DNA from: an uncultured Oligoflexia bacterium
GTDB taxonomy: Bacteria; Bdellovibrionota; Bacteriovoracia; Bacteriovoracales; Bacteriovoracaceae
Length of the DNA: 64,000 nt
NCBI GenBank assembly: GCA_937120495.1
Contig: CAKZJW010000086.1
Coordinates: 1-64,000 of the forward strand
Direction of reading: 5' to 3'
A program made the translations under genes and the position numbers. The notes under the pieces were generated by a model, which worked only from the letters and a program-made list of their open reading frames with translations, did no database searches and was not told the origin of the DNA. Position 1 is the stretch's first letter, and each line of letters opens with the position of its first letter. This document shows, piece by piece, positions 25,521 to 34,431 of this stretch.

Positions 25521-26345
25521 TTAGGGGATAATTATGTCGGTTCGCGTTATGTATTCATATCCACTTTTACCATTGTATTTTGAGGGAACGAGACAATCTC
25601 CTCGAGTAGAACTTTGGCTTGGACCGTGGGAGTAAACGCCTATGACTTGTGACTTTGAATTGAAAACAGGAGATCCTGAATTACTCTTAGCAGCATCGAC
25701 TGTCGCTTTAAAGAAGCTTTTATAGATCTTCTTAATATTTGCTTCTGTTGATAGTTTTAATGGCAAACCATGTGGAGAGCCAATCATATAAATATTATCA
25801 TTTAGTTCAGGTGATGCAGCAGCTAATTCTAGTGGCTGTATGTCTAGAACTTCTTTTGTTAGTTCTATTAGAGCAAAGCTTGTTTTGTATTTTGTAGAGT
25901 ATTTTCTTTTTAAGATCTGCTTACACTTATAAACATGTTCCTTCTTGCTAGTTATTGGATTGTGATATTTAGATTTTTTTGTGTAATTAAAGACCCATGA
26001 ATTATTGTCACAATCGAATTGGTTTTTAACACATGTCGCACTTGTTAGTAGTTTGTTTTTATTTACTAAGAAACCTGTGCATTTACCCACGCTATATTGA
26101 TTTGAAAATTTAAAGCTTGAGCAATAATTAAAAGCTCGAAGACTTTGAGTCTGTAAACGATAGTAATCGCCTTTGTCGAGAAGTGCCTTTTTATCAACTT
26201 GAATTGCAATTGCTTTTGATTGGTCTTTGATAAGGTTATCATCTATTTCAAAATAATCTTTGCGGGAATCTTCAGCGTATACTGACTTATTTTGTGCACA
26301 AACATACGAGGATAAAACAATACTAAAGAGAATAAAAAATTTCAT
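25521..26345 (-). CDS. Secreted trypsin-fold protein lacking catalytic His and Asp
   Basis: 274 aa from the ATG at 26345, chosen because it has an AAGGAA ribosome site and begins the signal peptide (MKFFILFSIVLSSYVCA). The fold is trypsin/S1-like: KCTGFLVNKNKLLTSATC, FALIEL, YMIGSPHGLPL, and SNSGSPVFN with Ser223 intact. The usual AAHC reads SATC (Thr104 instead of His) and the Asp before FALIEL is Ser156. Two of the three catalytic residues are missing, so it is probably a non-proteolytic binding protein or has unusual chemistry. It starts 7 bp after the Nramp-like gene. Confidence 0.75.
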   Translation of the reverse strand: MKFFILFSIVLSSYVCAQNKSVYAEDSRKDYFEIDDNLIKDQSKAIAIQVDKKALLDKGDYYRLQTQSLRAFNYCSSFKFSNQYSVGKCTGFLVNKNKLLTSATCVKNQFDCDNNSWVFNYTKKSKYHNPITSKKEHVYKCKQILKRKYSTKYKTSFALIELTKEVLDIQPLELAAASPELNDNIYMIGSPHGLPLKLSTEANIKKIYKSFFKATVDAAKSNSGSPVFNSKSQVIGVYSHGPSQSSTRGDCLVPSKYNGKSGYEYITRTDIIIP

Positions 26346-26352
26346 AATTTCC

Positions 26353-27576
26353 TTAAATTTTAAGACTGATAAAATATAGACTAAAACACGTGAAAAAGAC
26401 AAGACCGATATAACATAGAACGATTTCAGGCCTTTTGTAGCGGTGTTTCTCTGGAATTTCATCACTAATTATGACTTTGAAATTTAGATACGCGTATATA
26501 GGGGCAGCAACAAATGAGACACTCGTCGCTATATCAACTAGAAGTTTCATGTTTTTAATATAGAAACTAAGTATTACACTTGCACCAATTGAAGTTAGCA
26601 TCACCCAAAGCGTTTGAGACTTTAATACATTATAAACTCCAAATTCTTTAAAGCTCTCGCTTGTAATTCTACCAAATGCATCTAGGCAAGTTATAGTTGT
26701 GCTAAGCATTGTTGTAAATGCCGCAGCTGCGATAAGAATATATGCCCAACTGCCTAAAGAGTTTGTGTAAAGTGAGATTAATTGAGAAGAAAATCCTGTT
26801 GCACTTGCTGCAAATTTCTCTCCTGTTGGGTGCATGATTATTGCTCCAAGCGAAAGGAAAGCTATTGCTAAAATCGCAGTTCCAATAAAACCGATATTAA
26901 AATCTAGGAGAGAGTCCTTTATTGAAATTTTAGAATCTTTTAATTTTGCTACTGTCCAAAGAGAGTGCCATACGGGGATATCCATTGGTGCAGGCATCCA
27001 GCCTATAAGTGCGATAAAGAAAAATATATCTGCTGTATTTAAAAATGAAAATGATCTTGTTGGCGTTTCACTAGGTGTAATTGTTGTAAAGGATGCGATA
27101 ACTGAAAAAAGAGTTGTTACTGTTAGAAGAATTATAACAAACTTAATAAAGCTATCTAGAATTTGATATTTGCCTATAATAATCAACAAAGCAGAAAAAG
27201 TTAAAATGATATATGCTTGAGAAATTAAATTGATGGGTAGGCCAAATATTTCAGAGAATAAACCTGCACTCACTATCGTTACGGCGGCTTGAATGGTGAA
27301 CATAGTTGTTAAAGTCATTATTAGAAAAGTTGCTACGGCCCAGCGACCTTGTTTTCTGTATGCTGAAAGTAAGCTTTTACCTGTAAGTGTCGTGTAGAGA
27401 GGGCCGATTTTATAAAATGGATATTTTAATACATTGGCCAAGAGGATTACCCAGACTAATTCAAAGCCGTAGTTAGCACCTGCTCTAGTGGATTGGACAA
27501 GGTGGCTTACTCCAATTGCAGCAGCAGCATAGAGAAGACCAGGGCCAAGTTTATTAATGGTACTGCGAAGCGACAT
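26353..27576 (-). CDS. Divergent Nramp-family membrane transporter
   Basis: 407 aa with about 11 transmembrane helices and the overall Nramp fold sequence (LGPGLLYAAAAIGVSH at the start, FGRI, and TTTITCLDAFGR). Canonical Mn/Fe transporters have DPGN in helix 1 and a Met-Pro-His motif in helix 6. Here the helix-1 position reads GVSH and helix 6 reads WMPAPMDIPVWHS. It therefore belongs to a non-canonical branch whose substrate may not be Mn2+ or Fe2+. An AGGA ribosome site precedes the ATG. A 17-bp inverted repeat lies 15 bp upstream of the start. Confidence 0.75.
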   Translation of the reverse strand: MSLRSTINKLGPGLLYAAAAIGVSHLVQSTRAGANYGFELVWVILLANVLKYPFYKIGPLYTTLTGKSLLSAYRKQGRWAVATFLIMTLTTMFTIQAAVTIVSAGLFSEIFGLPINLISQAYIILTFSALLIIIGKYQILDSFIKFVIILLTVTTLFSVIASFTTITPSETPTRSFSFLNTADIFFFIALIGWMPAPMDIPVWHSLWTVAKLKDSKISIKDSLLDFNIGFIGTAILAIAFLSLGAIIMHPTGEKFAASATGFSSQLISLYTNSLGSWAYILIAAAAFTTMLSTTITCLDAFGRITSESFKEFGVYNVLKSQTLWVMLTSIGASVILSFYIKNMKLLVDIATSVSFVAAPIYAYLNFKVIISDEIPEKHRYKRPEIVLCYIGLVFFTCFSLYFISLKI

Positions 27577-27590
27577 ACTAATATCCTAAT

Positions 27591-27607
27591 TAAGTTACAA
27601 TAACTTA
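27591..27607. promoter_or_regulatory. 17-bp inverted repeat upstream of the Nramp-like gene
   Basis: TAAGTTA-CAA-TAACTTA is a perfect 7-3-7 inverted repeat between the Nramp-like gene and the divergent serine hydrolase gene. Its place just upstream of a transporter start suggests an operator. It is not a recognisable Fur or MntR box. Confidence 0.4.
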
Positions 27608-27628
27608 TGATTTATAAAAAAGATTAAG

Positions 27629-27657
27629 TTGTCAATTTTAGACAAGTATTGAACAAT
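27629..27657 (+). promoter_or_regulatory. Possible promoter of the serine hydrolase gene, near-leaderless
   Basis: TTGTCA (27629-27634), 17-nt spacer, AACAAT (27652-27657). The -10 box ends 6 nt before the ATG at 27663. Confidence 0.3.
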
Positions 27658-27662
27658 TTGGA

Positions 27663-28799
27663 ATGTTTAGATTTGCGATTTTATTTTTAATGCTTTCAGC
27701 ATCTTCTTTTGCCAATTGTTTTGATGTTAGGCCATCAAGTTTATCTATCGAGCCAAAGTTAAAGCTTAAAATTGAAAAATTAATTCAAAATACAATTGAT
27801 TCAACGAACTTAACTTCACTTTCTATTTTAATTGGAACTTCAAGCAAGAGTGTCTATGCAAAGGCCTTTGGTTATGTTTCAAAAACTAAGCCAAACTCTT
27901 TAGATATGATTTATGACCTAGCATCTATAACAAAAGTGTTTACGGCATCAGCACTATTAAAAGAGTTAGAATCAAAAGATATTGATATTTCTACTAAGAT
28001 GAATAAATTATTAGACCCTAAAAACACAAACTCTTTAAAAGATAAGATATCTATTGAGGATCTTCTTCGCCACGAGTCTGGATTTAAGTCAGGGCTGTTA
28101 AATAGAGAGTTTGGACAAAATACTGAAGAGAGTTGGAATAATATTGTAAATTTAATACCGACAAAAAAATACAAAAGATTTCTATATTCAGATATCAACT
28201 ATTTACTTCTTGGTAAAATCTTGGAAAAAGTCAGCTCTGAGACCCTACATAAATCAATCGAAAGACTATTGTTAAAACCTCTAAATCTAGAAAATACATA
28301 CTTTGCACCTAAGGGAGTTTTGTGTGGGGATTGCGCACCTACTTCGAAGGGGCAAGTTGTGATGAAGACACATGATCCTACGGCCCATAAGCTTGGTGGA
28401 GGAGTTGGAAGTGCTGGAATATTTTCAAATCTTTATGATCTTGGAAAGTTTGCCTCTATCTTCTTAAACAAAGGAAAGTTTTGCGGTAAAAGAATTCTTT
28501 CGTCAAAACAAGTAAGAGAGATGACATTAAAGAAGCATAACTCTTCTCGAGGACTTGGTTTTGATATATCGAGTGCCTACTCTAATAGACCCAGAGGAGA
28601 TTATTTTAACTTGAATAAATCTTTTGGACATACTGGATATACGGGAACTAGTTTGTGGATAGATCCAGTGTTTGATGTGTTCGTCGTTGTTTTAACTAAC
28701 TCGGTAATTAATCCAAAAGCAAAAAAAATATTTTTAGATCTTAATAAGAGTATTTCTACTTTAATTGGTAAGTCTTTCTCGAATAACAAATCTTTTTGA
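27663..28799 (+). CDS. Secreted serine beta-lactamase-family hydrolase
   Basis: 378 aa with a signal peptide ending near residue 17 (SSFA-N). Class C beta-lactamase/esterase motifs are present: SITK (SxxK, Ser88 and Lys91), YSDINY (Tyr of the YxN motif), and GHTGYTG (KTG equivalent). Such proteins include esterases, peptidases and peptidoglycan-remodelling enzymes, so resistance to beta-lactams should not be assumed. The 3' end overlaps the convergent transglutaminase gene by 44 bp, the largest tail overlap in the window. Confidence 0.85.
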   Translation: MFRFAILFLMLSASSFANCFDVRPSSLSIEPKLKLKIEKLIQNTIDSTNLTSLSILIGTSSKSVYAKAFGYVSKTKPNSLDMIYDLASITKVFTASALLKELESKDIDISTKMNKLLDPKNTNSLKDKISIEDLLRHESGFKSGLLNREFGQNTEESWNNIVNLIPTKKYKRFLYSDINYLLLGKILEKVSSETLHKSIERLLLKPLNLENTYFAPKGVLCGDCAPTSKGQVVMKTHDPTAHKLGGGVGSAGIFSNLYDLGKFASIFLNKGKFCGKRILSSKQVREMTLKKHNSSRGLGFDISSAYSNRPRGDYFNLNKSFGHTGYTGTSLWIDPVFDVFVVVLTNSVINPKAKKIFLDLNKSISTLIGKSFSNNKSF

Positions 28800-30630
28800 A
28801 TCGTTCTATTTCAACTGTTCTTTTTGAATACTTTAGTTCTTCGTAATGTGTAATTAAGCCTTTCGCTCTTGGATAAGGACTCGTCTTTTTTCTTATTGTG
28901 GAAAGATTGTCAGTGCTTAGGATTTGAGCACCCTTCTTATTCATTTTTTCAATAAAGTAATTAAAGTATTTGTCATATTTGTTAGAGAATTGTTTTTTTG
29001 ATTTTGGTAAAAAAAGATAAAGGATAACGAAAAATAGAAGTAAAAAAACTCCAATTATAAAAAATGACTTCCTGTTTATCTTTAGCTTTTGAGATAAGCT
29101 TTCTTGTTCATTAATATCGTAATTATCTAAAAGAAGACTGAGTTTGTAGTTTGCAAAGCTCCAAGCTTTTTGTAGATCTCGCAAAATATTAGAATCCGAA
29201 TCAAATGCGTTCATAAGGTCGGATTCATTGGTCGTAAAATATGTTTCTCCACCTAAATTAATTCTTGTCGGATTTATAAAAGACGTTGGATCTAGTCGAA
29301 CCCATCTTTTATTATCAAGAACTTCAACCCACGCATGAGCATCATTTGAGCTAACTGTATAGTATCCACCTAGTTCGTTAAAGATACCACCTTGAAAACC
29401 TGACACTAATCTAGTTTGAAAGCCTAGGTATCGAAGTGTGATACCTAAAAAACTAGCATAGTGAGAGCAGTAACCAGTTTTTCTATTCATAAACTTAGTT
29501 AATGTTGTCACATCTCCTGGTGACAATGAATATGAGTATTTATTTTTAATTAAATACGACTTAAATTTTCTAATTATCTTTGGAAGACTACTATCTTTAA
29601 GTTCTAGTTGCTCTACAAATAGTCTCATCTTCTTTGGTATAAATGGTGGGAGTTGAGTATACGCTTTCTTGTTTCTACTTTTGTTGTGAATCTGGTAGCC
29701 ATTAAGTGAACTGACAGCACTAACTATACTCTTTCTGCCTTTTTGATAAAAAAAGTATGAGTTTGATGTTTTATCTCTGTAGTATCTCAGATTACTCGAC
29801 TCTACTTTGTAAGGTGTATCGAGTAAAATTAAATCTTGCCCTAAGTCTTGTTCATATTTTATTTTGTAATGCAGTGGATTTCTAAGTTTTATCTTATGCC
29901 TTTTTGGGGTTAAGTTTTTGCTACTCCAGTTAAATCCATCGGTATATGTATGTATTCTGCCTCGCCAATATAGATTTCTAGGGGATAACCTTTTATTTGT
30001 TTCTGCAATAAAAGCTGTTTGTCCTGATTGTTGAAGGTTAAGGACAGAAGAGTTGTCTATCGTTTTGCTGTAACCAATTTTGCCTTTTTGGGGAGAGTGT
30101 CTTCTAGGAAAGAAGCCGTTAAACCTTGGGAAGAATAAAAATAAAATGGAAATGATAACTAAACTTATAAGAGATTCTGTTCCAGCAATTTTTTTAATTT
30201 TTATAAAACGAAGAGGATGAGTTTGGCTTGAGTCGTCTTTGTCAAAAGTTAAAAATATAAAAGCTACTGAATAAATCATAACGAAAAAATAGCTTAAATT
30301 GGTTTTAAGTAAGCTAAAGCTTGCTATCCACAATATACCGAGTATTCTTGCTGTTTTATCATTTTTAATCTTTGAAAAATGAATTCTTAGCATGCAACTC
30401 AGGGCCAAAAAACTAATCATGGGTTCAGGTAAAAAATAAGAGTTAAAATCTTGTTTTAGTTGAATGACGATCGCTAGCGCTATTGCGATAGAGATATATT
30501 TTCCTATCTTAGGTATAAAACCACAAAGAACAAGTAAAAATAAAAGTATCGATAGAAGAGGTGTAAGAAACTCGAGACTGAGAAGGGGAAATGGCATCAA
30601 AACGATCAGAAAAAGTTGTGAGACTTTCAT
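28756..30630 (-). CDS. TgpA-like membrane transglutaminase (DUF3488 / transglutaminase core)
   Basis: 624 aa. Residues 1-185 hold about six transmembrane helices (DUF3488 region). A periplasmic transglutaminase core follows, with TGYCSHYASF (nucleophile Cys), SSNDAHAWVEV (His) and VRLDPTSF (Asp). A further membrane helix lies near residue 530, then a short cytoplasmic tail like DUF4129. Such proteins occur beside DUF58 and MoxR, as here, and TgpA is essential in Pseudomonas aeruginosa. The start overlaps the DUF58 gene by 4 bp. The substrate is unknown. Confidence 0.85.
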   Translation of the reverse strand: MKVSQLFLIVLMPFPLLSLEFLTPLLSILLFLLVLCGFIPKIGKYISIAIALAIVIQLKQDFNSYFLPEPMISFLALSCMLRIHFSKIKNDKTARILGILWIASFSLLKTNLSYFFVMIYSVAFIFLTFDKDDSSQTHPLRFIKIKKIAGTESLISLVIISILFLFFPRFNGFFPRRHSPQKGKIGYSKTIDNSSVLNLQQSGQTAFIAETNKRLSPRNLYWRGRIHTYTDGFNWSSKNLTPKRHKIKLRNPLHYKIKYEQDLGQDLILLDTPYKVESSNLRYYRDKTSNSYFFYQKGRKSIVSAVSSLNGYQIHNKSRNKKAYTQLPPFIPKKMRLFVEQLELKDSSLPKIIRKFKSYLIKNKYSYSLSPGDVTTLTKFMNRKTGYCSHYASFLGITLRYLGFQTRLVSGFQGGIFNELGGYYTVSSNDAHAWVEVLDNKRWVRLDPTSFINPTRINLGGETYFTTNESDLMNAFDSDSNILRDLQKAWSFANYKLSLLLDNYDINEQESLSQKLKINRKSFFIIGVFLLLFFVILYLFLPKSKKQFSNKYDKYFNYFIEKMNKKGAQILSTDNLSTIRKKTSPYPRAKGLITHYEELKYSKRTVEIERFKKICYSRKTYQLK

Positions 30631-31478
30631 TGTGATGCCTCACTAAGTAGTTTTAACGAGTTTATAAAATGTTCATGCCCAAAAGAGCTTTGTAGGTAAA
30701 TTCCATTTATTTCTAAACTCCACGAAATTTTATATTTATGATAATGATGTACTAAATAGCTAATTTTTTTTATTTTTAGTTCAAAATCACCTTTTACTAA
30801 ATTTAAGTCTAAGTGTTTAATTTCCAAGCTATCAGATTCAAATTTTTTCCATAATAATGCATTGTTTTTTGCATAGATTTTCCAGTTTATTCTACTGGAG
30901 GGAAGATCATTAGTGTATAGTATATGTTCTTTAAAATCTTCATCCTGATTATCCTTCATGTTCGATCTATTTAAAATGTCTTCAAGTTTAAAGCTATCTT
31001 TTTGAGGATAGATATATAATTTTTTATTTATTTTGATGAATCTCCAACAATAAAAGAGTTTGAAGTGACCTGTTGTGTACACCTTAAGCTTTTTAAACTG
31101 ATAAACGCCTCTTGCTAAGGAAAGAGTGTTGATAGGTAACGTCTCTTTATCAGCATTAACGAGTTCAAAATTTAAATTTTCAGTGTCTCTATTATTATTT
31201 ACCGAGGCTTCAATCTTTTCTTGAGCATATGAATTTTCTATTTCTATTTTTGAGAATTTAAACTTATCAATTAATGAGTGAGTTTTAAGCATTTGGATTA
31301 AAAAAACTGTTAGCATCCAAAACGCGATAATTAATGTTTGATTATTTGTATAGGTTAAACCAATTAAAAAAATTGTAAAAAGAATGCCCGTATAGATAAA
31401 ACCTAATTTTGTAGGAATAATATAAACTCTACTTCTATTGAGAGTATAGGTGTTTATTCTCTCCAGTAGAAATTGCAA
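30627..31478 (-). CDS. DUF58-family membrane protein
   Basis: 283 aa, with two transmembrane helices at about 22-60 and then a beta-rich region leading into the DUF58 domain. The usual REY..GD..R.I.W motif appears in altered form as YTNDLPSSRINWKIYAKN near residue 190. DUF58 proteins usually lie between MoxR and a transglutaminase-like protein, and this is the same arrangement. It starts 1 bp after the MoxR gene. Function is unknown; in other bacteria such clusters affect envelope integrity. Confidence 0.78.
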   Translation of the reverse strand: MQFLLERINTYTLNRSRVYIIPTKLGFIYTGILFTIFLIGLTYTNNQTLIIAFWMLTVFLIQMLKTHSLIDKFKFSKIEIENSYAQEKIEASVNNNRDTENLNFELVNADKETLPINTLSLARGVYQFKKLKVYTTGHFKLFYCWRFIKINKKLYIYPQKDSFKLEDILNRSNMKDNQDEDFKEHILYTNDLPSSRINWKIYAKNNALLWKKFESDSLEIKHLDLNLVKGDFELKIKKISYLVHHYHKYKISWSLEINGIYLQSSFGHEHFINSLKLLSEASQ

Positions 31479-31479
31479 G

Positions 31480-32391
31480 TTAAGGCCTTAAATCAACATT
31501 GGCCAATAGTTCATTGGATTTAGTATGTTCGGCAGTAATAGATGCGTTTGAAGATGATACAAGCCTGTGACCTGCAATATACGGAAATAAAAACTGTAAA
31601 TCGTCAGGAGTTACATAATCTCTATTTTGTAGATATGCATAGGCTTTTGAGGACTTTACAAGGTCTAAGCCACAGCGATTACTAAGAGGTTGATACGAGG
31701 CACTTGTTCGCGAAAAGTCGAGTAGTCTATAAATATAATCATAAAGAGAGTCATCGATATGAATCTTTTCTATTTGAGTTCTAATTTTTGTTAGATCTGA
31801 AGAATTTAATTCTGAGCTAATTTCTACAAACTTTTTACCTAAGTTTGATTTGAACATATTTATTGACGAACTTTTATCTGGATAACCAATATTAAATTTA
31901 AAACAAAAGCGATCAAGTTGAGACTCAGGTAAGTCAAATGTACCTATTTGTGAGCTTGGATTTTGAGTAGCAAAAACAATAAAGTTATTGGATAGTTGAT
32001 AATTTTCACCATCAACTGTAACTTTCTTTTCTTCCATTGCCTGTAATAGGGCACTTTGAGTTTTTGCAGGGGCTCTGTTTAATTCGTCAGCAAGAATAAT
32101 GTCGCCAAATATTGGACCTTGGTGAAAGTTAAAACTTCCCTCTTCTTTACTAAAAATACTTGTGCCGACAATATCAGAGGGTAGGATGTCATTTGTAAAT
32201 TGAACTCTATTTAGACGGAGTTCAAATAGAGAGCCTATTGTTTTTGCTAGTGTTGTTTTTCCAACACCAGGTAGGTCTTCTATAAGAACATGACCTTGAG
32301 CAAGAACTGCACATAATGCAAGTGTTACTTTATCATCTTTTCCAACAAGATTCTGGCGTGCTTTCTTTAGTAGCTTTTCTAAATCGATCAT
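31480..32391 (-). CDS. MoxR-family AAA+ ATPase
   Basis: 303 aa cytoplasmic ATPase. Walker A is DLPGVGKTTLAKT near residue 39, Walker B is IILADELNRAPAKTQ near residue 100, sensor 1 is FVIFATQNP, and the MoxR features SQLDRF and the C-terminal lid are present. MoxR proteins act as chaperone-like ATPases that assemble or activate membrane or secreted partners. It sits in the order LolA-like, MoxR, DUF58, transglutaminase. The start codon overlaps the stop of the LolA-like gene by 1 nt. Confidence 0.9.
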   Translation of the reverse strand: MIDLEKLLKKARQNLVGKDDKVTLALCAVLAQGHVLIEDLPGVGKTTLAKTIGSLFELRLNRVQFTNDILPSDIVGTSIFSKEEGSFNFHQGPIFGDIILADELNRAPAKTQSALLQAMEEKKVTVDGENYQLSNNFIVFATQNPSSQIGTFDLPESQLDRFCFKFNIGYPDKSSSINMFKSNLGKKFVEISSELNSSDLTKIRTQIEKIHIDDSLYDYIYRLLDFSRTSASYQPLSNRCGLDLVKSSKAYAYLQNRDYVTPDDLQFLFPYIAGHRLVSSSNASITAEHTKSNELLANVDLRP

Positions 32392-33131
32392 TATTTAAGC
32401 TTTGATGATTTAAACTGTGAATTGTTAAACTTTAAACCGAGTTTTCTATCGCTCCATTCCAAGATTGATTTTTTCTTAGTAAGCTTATTCGTCATTTCAA
32501 TTCTGTCTGCAAGAAAAAAGTCTTTTTTGTTCGCCTTGTAAGTGGTGTATTCTCCAAGAGTAGAAACTTTTAACAGGTCTCCACGTCTGTTGTAATACTC
32601 TATATTTTTCACACTAAAATCTTTTCTTATTATGGTTGTGATCATTTTTGAATAACCACTCTTACTTTTTGGAATTGACTGAACAATATATTCAGTAGCA
32701 GTTTCTTTTAGCAGTTTATAATCGTATTTATCTAGGACTTGCCCTCCGATATCTTCGTAACTAAATTCACTACCCATAAAAGAGCCAGATTGATTTTTAG
32801 AATTAATCTTTTTTATTCTTTTGAATTTGGGAAGGTAGAGCCACTGCTTATTTGTATCGGACTTTGATGTCCAAGTGAGAAGCTTTGTTCCTTTGATATC
32901 CTTAGGCTTAATGAACTCAGAGATCGATTTGTCACCTTCTTTTATATTCTCTAATGCCTTAGATTTAAGAACTCTCTCAACACTTGTTCCGTGTGCATCG
33001 ATTAGGGTCATTACCATCTTGGATTCTGAACCAATATAGCCTTGGCTTTTCTTTTCAACTTTTTGCATAACTTCTAGACCAGAGATTGCAAAACATGTTG
33101 TGCTAATCAATGCTAAGATTAAATATTTCAT
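32391..33131 (-). CDS. Outer-membrane lipoprotein-sorting (LolA-like) protein
   Basis: 246 aa with a signal peptide ending near residue 16 (CFA-I) and an AAGGAG ribosome site. The fold is LolA/LppX-like (the PF17131 group): GSESKMVMTLID, the central WLYLPKFKRIKKI near residue 98, SGSFMGSEFSYEDI near residue 116 and YEYNRR-type late strands. This family is commonly encoded beside an RND-like exporter and an outer-membrane barrel. Here a barrel gene lies 13 bp upstream, but no RND gene is in the window. It probably carries a hydrophobic ligand across the periplasm. Confidence 0.8.
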   Translation of the reverse strand: MKYLILALISTTCFAISGLEVMQKVEKKSQGYIGSESKMVMTLIDAHGTSVERVLKSKALENIKEGDKSISEFIKPKDIKGTKLLTWTSKSDTNKQWLYLPKFKRIKKINSKNQSGSFMGSEFSYEDIGGQVLDKYDYKLLKETATEYIVQSIPKSKSGYSKMITTIIRKDFSVKNIEYYNRRGDLLKVSTLGEYTTYKANKKDFFLADRIEMTNKLTKKKSILEWSDRKLGLKFNNSQFKSSKLK

Positions 33132-33144
33132 ATATGCTCCTTAT

Positions 33145-34431
33145 TTAAAAAAATCTTGTTAATTCTATATTAAGAGAATCCCCATTTGCAATAGATCTTA
33201 AACCTTCAAAATTTGACAGGCTAAGTGTTGAACTTGGGTTTTGCGCTTCTATAATGCGAATTCCCCCTTCAAATTTCCAATCGCTCCATAGTCTAAATGA
33301 GTGGCTTAGGGAGTATATTCTTTCTTCTCCATGATCAACGTCACTTATGATAAAAGCAACTGTTTCGTTACCGTTAAAATCGTTGTAGTTATGTCTATAA
33401 CCGATGGCCATATCTCTTTGAAAAGGTGAAAGAATTCTTGCCTCTTCTATAGTTGTACCAAGGATCGTTTGATACTCGATAAATAGTGTACCCTCATGAT
33501 CATTTTTATATGTAAAGGTTCTTTCAAGACCAATCGCTGTAAGAGAAAAGTCTTCTTTTGAATTTTCAATTAAGCTGATAGGTGGAATGAAAAGGTCTAC
33601 AGAGTCATCATCATAATCAAAATGAGCATGCTCAATTTTTAATAAGTAGGCATCATAGTTTGCTTGCACAGTTAAACCGTATTGCTGCATTCTCATAAAA
33701 TAAGGAGTAATCTCTAGCTGTTCGATTGTCGGAGAAGTGTTCTTTGTTACAGGCGAAGAAATTAGAGGGTTATTGGTGTCATACTTTCTTGCATAGTGAA
33801 AATCGATATCTGCAAAATCAAAGCTGTGTTGATATCTTAGAACATATTGAAGCATATCTGATCTGCTTGATACGTCTTTGTTGCCGTTTACAAATTTTGG
33901 ATTTCTAAATTCAATTAAGGCTCCATTACGATTTGATTCTCCTGGCATAATTGATTTTTGACTAGAGATAAATAATATTCCTTCAAAGAATGAATTTTCA
34001 AATTCATATTTCAAAATTAATGAAGACTGGCCAAGTCTTTCTGCAAGATCACCGTTTGAATCAAAGTTTTTAGAATTGATTGTATCTACAGGGTGAAAAA
34101 TCTCCATCACTGACCAGTTAAAAATATTATTTCCAACATTTACTGAGAAGTTATTAAACGTTCTCAAAAGATACAGTTCATCGAAATTGATGATATTTCT
34201 TTGAGAGTCATTCTGATCAACTCGAGCAAAAAAACCAATATGAAGTCTATATTGATCAACTTCATAGTCAGCTTGCAGCTTACTTTTTAAGTCTAGTTGG
34301 TAGTCGTTTGAATATGATTTTTCATCGTCTTCAAATAATCTTAACTTTGTTCCAATTTCTGCTGAGTAATCGAACTCAGCAAAAGTAGGAGTAGAAAAAA
34401 AGAATAAAATTGCACAGATATAAAATATCAT
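33145..34431 (-). CDS. Outer-membrane beta-barrel protein (DUF1302-like)
   Basis: 428 aa with a signal peptide ending near residue 18 (TFA-E) and alternating amphipathic strands to a C-terminal Phe (ELTRFF), the usual outer-membrane insertion signal. NNIFNWSVMEIFHPVDTINS near residue 110 resembles the conserved W-plus-PvD segment of DUF1302-type barrels, which pair with LolA-like proteins as they do here. The gene starts directly at the end of the DUF2608 gene. Function is unknown; lipid transfer with its neighbour is a reasonable inference. Confidence 0.65.
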   Translation of the reverse strand: MIFYICAILFFFSTPTFAEFDYSAEIGTKLRLFEDDEKSYSNDYQLDLKSKLQADYEVDQYRLHIGFFARVDQNDSQRNIINFDELYLLRTFNNFSVNVGNNIFNWSVMEIFHPVDTINSKNFDSNGDLAERLGQSSLILKYEFENSFFEGILFISSQKSIMPGESNRNGALIEFRNPKFVNGNKDVSSRSDMLQYVLRYQHSFDFADIDFHYARKYDTNNPLISSPVTKNTSPTIEQLEITPYFMRMQQYGLTVQANYDAYLLKIEHAHFDYDDDSVDLFIPPISLIENSKEDFSLTAIGLERTFTYKNDHEGTLFIEYQTILGTTIEEARILSPFQRDMAIGYRHNYNDFNGNETVAFIISDVDHGEERIYSLSHSFRLWSDWKFEGGIRIIEAQNPSSTLSLSNFEGLRSIANGDSLNIELTRFF

